From assembly GCA_905221605.1 (NCBI GenBank), contig CAJNDS010000066.1:62001-126000 (forward strand): a stretch of DNA of 64,000 nucleotides, written 5' to 3'. The notes under the pieces are model-generated. The model saw only the letters and a program-made list of their open reading frames with translations, did no database searches and was not told the origin of the DNA. The first letter of the stretch is position 1. Every line of letters starts with the position of its first letter. Shown here piece after piece: positions 56,869 through 64,000 of this stretch. Both the position numbers and the translations under genes were made by a program. The stretch comes from Symbiodinium natans (Eukaryota > Sar > Dinophyceae > Suessiales > Symbiodiniaceae).

Positions 56869-57959
56869 GTGAGCAGGGTACGCGCCGTGAACCCGCTGTG
56901 CAGCTTCATGGGGACTCCCTGCTGAAATCGTGGAGGTGTATTGTTGGCCCGCATGTTCATTTATCATGTACCACATTGAGTTTTGCAGCCTGAGCGTTGC
57001 CGAAGCATACTGTGTTTTCTCTGAACCATTCCGTCGCCGACTTTGGTTAAAAAACAAGGAAGCCAAAACAACAGGTTTGGCCCTTTAAAGAAGAGATCTG
57101 CTCAAAACTTCAAGAAAAGATTGAGTTGTTTGTCATAACAAAGGGGCCTTTGTTCGGGCATTCACCAACTTAGGGGGGAGCAGCGTAGGAGTGGGAGCCG
57201 GGTAGGGATAGGACGAGTGCTTGTCATGGTTGTTCCATCACTCCCAAACACTGGATTCTTTGGACCCGACGTTGCACTCCTTAACTGCAAACCTTCAACT
57301 GTATCGATGGCGCCACTCGTGTCGTTCACTGGTTTGTTGTTCAGATGAGACCCTAAATCCCCAAAAAAACGATAAGCCGTAGAGCTCCAGCCTTAAACCC
57401 GAAAGCCCGTAACCTCAAACTCCTGAACCCCCAGTCCCTAAACCGCAAAACGGGAAGTTCTAAATGTAAAAACAACAAGAAGTGACTGGATGAGTTTTGC
57501 TTTGTGCCGTGGGACATGTTTGCATCCAGAAGGCAAAGCAAGGACAACTCTGCAGCCCGGTGCCAAAGCCAAAACCAAGCCAATCTTTCAAGGTCGCGAA
57601 TGCCTGCCACCGCACGCCAACCCGCCTTGCTTTAAGCATGCTTTAGCATAGGCAAGCACAGCCAAACCAACGTCATATACATGAGCACTCAAAAGCCCCA
57701 AGCCAAAGCCAAAAACAATGAAAGCCAACAGAAAAGAACGCAGGCGTGCGTACGCGGTTGACAATGGGGGGGGTGGGGGGGCACCTTTTCCCCCTTTTCT
57801 CCTAAACCCGCTTGTGACAAAGCAGTGCTCTTAGTACACGTCATAACACCAGAACAAAGTAGTAAACATGGCAGAAAGTATAAACAGGGTAGTGGATGTG
57901 GTGCACGTAGCAGAAGTAGTGAACGAGTCTGAGTTGCAGATGTCGAGTGCGCCGGCAAA

Positions 57960-58230
57960 GCGGGCGCACTAAATCTCGTGACCGTCCTCACCACTTTGAC
58001 CATCTTGAGCGGGCTTGCCAAGAAGGTTAAGAGGGTCAAGAATATCAAGGAGCGTTCAAGATGGTCAAGGGGGTCAAGAAGGTTCAAAAGGGTCCTGACG
58101 CAAGAGGGTCAAGAAGGTCAAAACAGCCAAGAAGGCCCCTTGACCCTCTAAACTTTGCTTGAAAGTCTTGACCGCCTTGACCGTCTTGAGTGCCTTGACC
58201 ACCGTGACCACCTTGGTCCTCTGGACAAGT
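57960..58230. repeat. GGTCAAGAAG repeat that switches strand
   Basis: Nine- to ten-bp units (AAGAGGGTCAAGAAGGTC) run on the plus strand to about 58,135, then appear as complements (CTTGACCGCCTTGACCGTCT) to about 58,230, so the block can fold back on itself. It lies in the large intron between the first two LCAT-like exons. Confidence 0.7.
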
Positions 58231-58687
58231 CAAGAGGTGTGTCTAGATGTCATCGTTGTGCTTTGTCCTCATCCTGGCAGCAGTTGCAGGGACTGGTGGT
58301 GATGCCAAAGCAGTGGTTCTGTTCGTAGGTCGGGCAGCGTTCGGAGCAGTATGGTATCGTACTTGTCAGCACCTAGCAAGAGGTTGCGCCGCTTTCACGC
58401 TTTCTTGAGGAGACCCATTTGGGGGGAAGATTCCAAGTTTTTTTCAGGAGAGACCGTCTCTGGTTCAACCCGAAATACTTTGTCCCGGTGCTGGTCGATT
58501 GCTGGGTCGAAGAGATGAGCTGCCTGGCTTTGCGGTCCTGAATGTATTGAATATAGTCATCTTGCATCAGCTTGTTCTGCTTCAGCCTACAGCGACTAGA
58601 GAGGGCTTTGGAAGTTTCCTTTTTTCAGTTCTCTGATATGCTAGAGGAGGATGTGCAATCCTGACGCTGTTGCAGTGCGCGCCATAG

Positions 58688-58825
58688 CCGTATTCGTCTC
58701 TAATCGTCCGAGGCTTGCGGTTGAACGTCAGCGGTTCCATGGCCAGCGCACTGGAGCTGGATGTGGAACCGGAAGGTGTGCACGTCGACACCATCAACTT
58801 CGGTGTCGCGGCAGGATTCGGGCAG
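58688..58825 (+). CDS. LCAT-like exon 2
   Basis: After an AG acceptor (CCATAG): PYSSLIVRGLRLNVSGSMAS, then ALELDVEPEGVHVDTINFGV and AAGFGQ, then a GT donor at 58,826. 'GV.v....FG' matches the family block L.Y.....PGV..RVPGFG. 138 nt, a whole number of codons. Confidence 0.6.
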
Positions 58826-59171
58826 GTCCCGAGAAGCGTTGTTGCATGCCACACCAGACCCTCAATGAGTCCCTCATCCCTCAACTCCAGACTCCAACTC
58901 TGACACACCGCGAAAACCTCCCCCAAAACCCTCACGAGACAACCTCAGATCATCTCGCAAATGCCTTCGTGTGCACGGCAGCGGCTCGTTCGAAGAACGC
59001 CGCGTTGCCGCTGCAGATTGCGAAAAAACCACACCCCACTCGTGCCCCGAGGTAGTGTTGATGGCTCCCTCTACGACTATGGCGTCTATCACGCGCTGCT
59101 TGGCCTTGTTGGGCTCTACCAAGCAACATCCTGAACCTCCTGAACTTCATCCTGAATCATCCTGAAGCCAG

Positions 59172-59243
59172 GACCGGGATCTGGACACCAATCATTGCCC
59201 AGCTGGAGAAGCTGGGTTTCAATGCTTCGAACTTGTTTCTCAG
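59172..59243 (+). CDS. LCAT-like exon 3
   Basis: After AG: RTGIWTPIIAQLEKLGFNAS then NLFL matches the family block '(Y)F..LV..L...GY...'. The 3' boundary is not a clear GT; the join to the next exon may use a non-GT donor, as dinoflagellates often do. The phase relative to exon 2 suggests a small exon is missing between them. Confidence 0.55.
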
Positions 59244-59364
59244 CTGCACAGACCTCGGAGGGTTCTCTTGAGCAGGAAGCCGAGGAAGGTGAAGACTGTT
59301 GATCAGAACGGCCTCCTTTGAGTCACTGGATGTAAATTTGATGAAAACAGCTTTTCTTCTCCAG

Positions 59365-59399
59365 GTTCGCTGCACCGTACGACTGGCGGCGTGGCCCAG
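59365..59399 (+). CDS. LCAT-like exon 4 with the PYDWR motif
   Basis: After CTCCAG: FAAPYDWRRGP, then a GT donor at 59,400. 'AAPYDWR..P' is the most characteristic motif of the LCAT/PDAT family. Only 35 nt long. Confidence 0.65.
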
Positions 59400-59401
59400 G
59401 T

Positions 59402-60530
59402 GGCTGGCTTGCTGTGTCAAGAGTTCATGACTGGGGGATTGTTTGTGACAAGCGGTTGCTGTGGTTTCTTGACAACCCTGCATCTTCGCGGCCCAGGTTA
59501 TTGGAAGCTGCTTGCCTCAAACACTGGACTTGGGCCTTGAAGAAACTGTTCGAAGCTCCAGTGCTTCGGGATGTTCGAAGTAGCGATTTTTGCTTGGTAG
59601 TTTGGCTCTTAGGGCCATTGCGGTTTGGTGCCCGGATGTGGTGCTTTATTTCGAGCCCAGAACGAGGAAGCCCGCCGGCAGTCGCTGACCGTAGCCATCT
59701 GCAGCCATTGCTCCGTTCCCGACGTTCCCAACAAGAAGAACAACGAACAAGAAAAGAACAAGAACAACTCAACGCAGTCCTTTCCCCCAACTTGCCCCCC
59801 CAACTTCTCTAGCTTCTCTAGCTTTTCCCCTCTCTGAGGCAGCACGATTGGCCTCGCTTGAAGGAGTTCCTCGAGGAGAGCACTGAGATGCGTTGAGAGG
59901 TTGCATGATGATTGCCCTCTGAGACTGATATATCCTCTGAGTCCGAGGACCCCGCCCCCCCCCCCCCCCATTGAATGTCGGGTGAAGAGCGAGAGGAGAA
60001 AGTTCGGAACGCAGGGAGCCCTGCCATCATCATGGCCGTCTCCCAAGGCGGGGGGAGAGGGTGCAACGCAACCAGTGACTGTCATGGTAAAGTATTCTTG
60101 GGCCCCACCATTTTCTTCGACCCACCGCATATTTTGGGCCCGCTGGCTCCGGCTCGGTTTTCTACAAGAAAAATGAGAGCAACGACGACAACAGCGACAT
60201 CGACAGCGACAGCGGCAGCAGCAGCGACCTATATCACACATACGAGCATTGTGTTTGCACGGGGGGGCGGGCTGCTCCCCCCCCAACCCCCAGCTCAGGA
60301 AAGCAGTATGCAAGCGTCAATGGCCTGTCCTTTCAAACCCTTTTAGAGCCCCCAAACAGCCAGGAATGCTGAATTTCATCGTACTCAAAAGCCAGGAAAG
60401 GGGGGGGGGGGCCAACGTTAGCAAGGAAAACGAGCCAGAGCCATCCAGAGCCACGTTAGGAAGAAAAAGCACCTCCGCCCCACATTTTTTGATTCCTCAA
60501 AGTGGATAGCCACCCCCTCCCTGGTGTTAT
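59402..60530. other. Possible further LCAT-like exons; nothing firm
   Basis: LEAACLKHWTWALKKLFEAP (59,500-59,560) and RNAGSPAIIMAVSQGGG (about 60,010-60,060, where the family has a G-x-S-x-G nucleophile elbow) are in the expected order and on the expected strand, but the matches are weak. Also present: a run of C17-18 near 59,954 and a G/C hairpin at 60,262. Confidence 0.3.
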
Positions 60531-61560
60531 AAAGAAGTTCAGGAATAGAAAATAAGGACATAGCAATATAAAGACATAAAGAAACAAAGAAAAAACGAAA
60601 TAGAGATGAACAAACGAAACAAAGAAGTGCAACGAAATAAAGATATGACAAAATACAGAAATGATACATGAAGAAGAAATGAAGAAATAACTAAGGAAAT
60701 ACAGAAATACAGAAATTAGGAAGAAATGGACAAATACAAAAATGCATACAGAAATGAAGAACAACATAAAGCAACACGTAAATACCGACAAAAGACAGAA
60801 ATGCAGAAACAGAGACTACGTAAAGAAGTCAAGCAGCAATCGAGCAATCAAGCAAGCAAGCAAAGGTATGGAGGTTGAAGGGTATCAAGGTATAAGAGTA
60901 TAAAGGTAAAAGGGAGTTAAAGTCATAAAGGTTCAAAGGTATAAAGGCATGAAACGTATAAAGGTACAAAGGCATCGCGGTATAAAAGGCAGGAAGGTAT
61001 AAGGTAGAAAGACATACAGGCATAAATATACAACAAAAGGTATAAAGAGATAGAGATACAAAGATATCCAGATACAAAGGTCTGAAGATATGGAGATGAA
61101 GTATGGAAATCACGAAATATACAAAGTGCATGAAGTAATACGCAAACAGCGAACTAAAGGAGTCAATGTAAAGAACTAAAAACAGACAAAATCCGCGAGA
61201 CAGAGAAGTAGAGAACATGAGCAGTAGAGAACCAAAGAAGCAACGACATAAAAATGTAAACAAAAGCAGAAGCAGAGAAGCAAAGAAGTGAAGAATCGCG
61301 CAACCGAAGAAATTGAAGGAAACGAAGAATCCAAGAAGCGAGAAGCGAAGAGATGAAGAAACGAAGAAATCAAGAAATGAGGAAACGAGGAAATGAGGAA
61401 AGGAAAGGAAGAAAGTCAGAAACAAAGAAAGGAACAAAGGACGCAAGGACGAAAAAGGAAGAAAACATAGAGGAATAGACGAAAAAGGAAGAAAAGGAGA
61501 AAGAAAGAAATGAAGAAAGGAAGAAATAAACAAAGTGAATGGGGTGAAGGGCAATCACAT
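60531..61560. repeat. 1-kb purine-rich tract
   Basis: The plus strand is dominated by A and G with units such as GAAATGAAGAAA, AAGGTATAAAGGTA and GAAGCGAAGAGATG. ORFs rich in Phe, Leu and Ser on the minus strand are artefacts. Confidence 0.9.
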
Positions 61561-62519
61561 CCACGTGGTTAAGCCCTGTATAGGAAGGGGGGGGGGGCAA
61601 TGAAAGATGTAGGGAGGTCAAGGGGGGCTTTGGCAAAACATGATGTGGGGCAAAAACAATCCCCAATTTTTTCAAGGCGTTAGATCCACCTCATGTATTG
61701 CAAAATCGCTCGCCTCTTTGTCGCATGAAGAGGCGCCCCCTACTTCACTGGCTTCCTCCACCATGGCGGCCTGGATGCTGCCTGGAAGCGGGAGCTGAAG
61801 AAGTAGGGCAGTAGTAGGGCAGTAGTAATTTCAGGGAGGTCTTCCAGTTTGCTTTTGTCTTTCAGAGATTTTTTCAAGGGAGGAGAAGAAAGTTATGCAC
61901 TGAGTCAGAGGTTGCAAATCGGCCCCAGTAGTCTGTGTTGGAGGGGCCGTCAAGTCCACGATGCTTCCAAAAAAGGTCCATGGACGCCCGAATGGCCCTG
62001 AATGGCCCTGCAGGAGCATATCGCCTCGTTCTTCTCCTTCTCGGGGGTCTTCGGTGGAACCGTGGGAGGAAGACAAGGGCTTGGGGTTCAGGTTTGTGCG
62101 AGCGGGGATTGTGACAGTCCCTGGAAGTTTGGGCAATTGTGATCCCAACCATCTGCAAACGCTCCGCGCCGCGACAGCTGGCGTCAGCCTGGCGTTGGGG
62201 TTGGTGAACTGAGAAGTTCCGCAGTTCCGCAGCAACGACGCCGAGAGTACGTCCGCGAGGCGGAACCGATCAATGGGAGCCGAAGAAGCCAACACATGGC
62301 CCCCGTTGTCAAGGAAGGCAACAGCCTGCTCCATTTGCGTGCTACCTACGTGTTGCCTTTCCTTCGTTTCATCATACACTTTGTTGTAGCAAGGTGTAAT
62401 TGGGGGGTGCCGGGGGCCAGTTTCCCCGCACCTCAATGCCCTCCTCACTCCAAGCCACATTTCGAGCTCATTCATTTGGGCAGTTGCATCTGTGTTCATA
62501 TTCTTATCATTCTGATTAA
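61561..62519. other. No gene seen
   Basis: A minus-strand ORF of 222 codons (61,831-62,499) overlaps plus ORFs and has no motif I recognise; I leave it out as a gene. Confidence 0.45.
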
Positions 62520-62960
62520 CCTTCTCCTTCTTCTTGGTGATCTTAATGTTATTCTTGGCCTTCTTATTTTCTTAGTGTCGTACTCTTATTCCCCCTCTTA
62601 TTCTTCATATTTTTCTTATTCTTCTTATTCTTCTAGTTTCTTCTTCTTAATGCTTTACATTCTTCCTATTCTTGTCTTCGTATTCTTCGTGTTATTCTTA
62701 TAGTTATGGTTGTTCTTTTTTTTTTTTCCCTTGTTCTTTCTTCACATGTTCTTATTCTTATACTTTTTCTGTTTTTCTTACTCTTCTTATTCTTCTTCCT
62801 CTTCTTAGTCTTCTTAGTCTTCTTAGTCTTCTTCTTCTGATTCTTCTTATTCTTCGTACTCTGTTTAGTCTTGTTCTTGTATGGTGGCTATTATTGTTGC
62901 TATCATTGTTGCGATTATTGTGTTTGTTATCATTATTGTTAGTTTTGCTATTCTTCTTGT
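62520..62960. repeat. Pyrimidine-rich TTCTTCTTA tract
   Basis: Runs of TTCTTATTCTTC and CTTCTTAGTCTTC, turning to GTTATTATTGTTG near 62,890. Strand bias opposite to the purine tract at 60.5-61.6 kb. Confidence 0.9.
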
Positions 62961-64000
62961 CCTTTTTGCGCGTTCCTTGCTTGTTGCTGGGCTCAAGTCG
63001 TTTTTCTTGTTGTCAGAGCCGTTCGGCATGCGGTGCCACATAATGCCATGATGCGCCAGTTGTACATATATGTGGTTGTGATCTGTTTGAGTTACGCGAT
63101 TCCGGCATGCCGTGGCAGTCTTTCTTTATTTAATTTTGTTCTCTCTCGCGCTCCCGAAGGGCCCGGAGCGCCCGGCGGACGCCAGGATTTTGATGCCCTC
63201 CGGCATGCGGCGGAGTTTTGTTTTTGCTCTCTTTGCTGTCATCCGGGGCCCAAGGATTCGAGGAGCAAGAGCTAGCAAGAGAAAGCGAGCTGTAAATGAC
63301 TGCGAGTTTTGTGAGATCCTTTGCCAGGCCTCGGCCTGGCGATGTGGGGCGACGCCCGGCCTTTGGGCCACTCCAAGGCTGCCTACAACCTGAGAGTCGA
63401 CTTTGCCTCCCGGAAGAGCCTCCGGGCTCCTCGGTCGAGTTTAGGTTCGGGAGCTCAGGAAACGGTGCAGGGCGCGAGCAGCCAAGGACCTGCTACGTGG
63501 CTGGGGAGGCCGTGCTTCGAGTGGAAGTTAGAGTTCAAGAGTTGAAGTCGACCCACAGGTGGCAAAAGCAGTCCTTAAAGTCAGCGCAAAGAAACGTCCC
63601 AAAGACCAAGACCAGCTCAGGACACTCCAAGCCCAACGAAAGCGCCTGCGCATTGCGCGGCCCAAGATCCCAACGGATCCCAACGCCTGATATCCAACTC
63701 AGCCAGGTGTGAGCATGCTGCTGCCCAAGTTCAATTCAGATGTGCCCTTTGTGCAGCTTCCACCGGCCTTCGACGGAAACGTGACGAGGGAGAACCTTCC
63801 CGAGGCACCCGAAACCCACATTGCACATGACATCACGTGCTGTTCTAGGCAAGGTGAAGAGAATGTGAAGAGTGTTCCAGTTCTGGGCACAGTCGCTTGC
63901 CTCGTCATCTGATTCGCCACATAGCCCCGAGCCCTCAGCTTCTGTGGCGCGTGTCCGCGGAGTTCGGCGCGCTCTATGATCTGTCGCCACTCGGTCGAGC
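62961..64000. other. No gene seen
   Basis: Short ORFs without motifs. GGCATGCGGTGCCAC at 63,026 repeats a phrase of the hairpin array at 25,358. Confidence 0.45.

Noticed and set aside
59688..59698. ACCGTAGCCAT, an 11-base match to the spliced-leader start
   Set aside because: The match ends before the TTTTGGCTCAAG part and there is no retrogene context; likely chance.
61831..62499. 222-codon minus-strand ORF
   Set aside because: No motif, overlapped by plus-strand ORFs; composition does not suggest coding.

Overview
The window reads as nuclear DNA of a dinoflagellate. The evidence is: a near-complete relic of the dinoflagellate trans-spliced leader (minus strand, 4306-4326); a DIRS-like tyrosine-recombinase retrotransposon whose proteins have the domain make-up I associate with dinoflagellate copies; TTTAGGG telomere-type units; very repeat-rich DNA; and a host gene cut into short exons. 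Few ordinary host genes are visible. The only one I can support is a set of exons of an LCAT/PDAT-like acyltransferase at 56.7-59.4 kb.

Layout. 0-4 kb: tandem repeat fields. 4.3-6.6 kb: decayed DNA transposons (an ISXO2/Merlin-like transposase relic, a foldback element with an ATACAA core, and a long-TIR element). 7.3-17.8 kb: a DIRS-like retrotransposon region (RS-rich ORF, tyrosine recombinase, Gag, methyltransferase-like domain, RT-RNase H, and 238-bp direct repeats). 19.0-52.3 kb: a decayed Polinton/Maverick-type endogenous virus, broken up by a 9.85-kb LINE (27,259-37,108) and by C-rich repeat arrays (37.9-40.1 kb). 52.3-53.3 kb: a second copy of the long-TIR element and a fragment of the ISXO2-like element. 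53.3-64 kb: simple-sequence DNA and the LCAT-like exons.

The viral region is the most interesting part. A 29-bp divergent spacer at 47.31-47.34 kb separates two transcription arms. The minus arm runs: small membrane protein, C5 DNA methyltransferase, packaging ATPase, penton-like protein, two small proteins, an alanine-rich virion protein fused in frame to a double-jelly-roll-like major capsid protein, and long fibre genes ending in a phage-type S74 intramolecular chaperone. The plus arm encodes a small protein and then a protein-primed-type family B DNA polymerase carrying an HNH module and fused to a Pif1-like helicase. Further left lie an rve integrase broken by a ~0.3-kb inversion, a second polymerase-like ORF and a J-domain ORF. 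Most viral genes carry frameshifts, so the copy is probably dead, although assembly indels cannot be excluded without reads.

Two structures tie the region together. First, a short CATGAGT/ACTCATG repeat sits at gene boundaries of the viral segment. Second, the LINE has an exact 14-bp target-site duplication (27,245-27,258 and 37,109-37,122) and interrupts the fibre gene so precisely that the reading frame matches on both sides. All domain names come from reading motifs by eye; no database search was possible.
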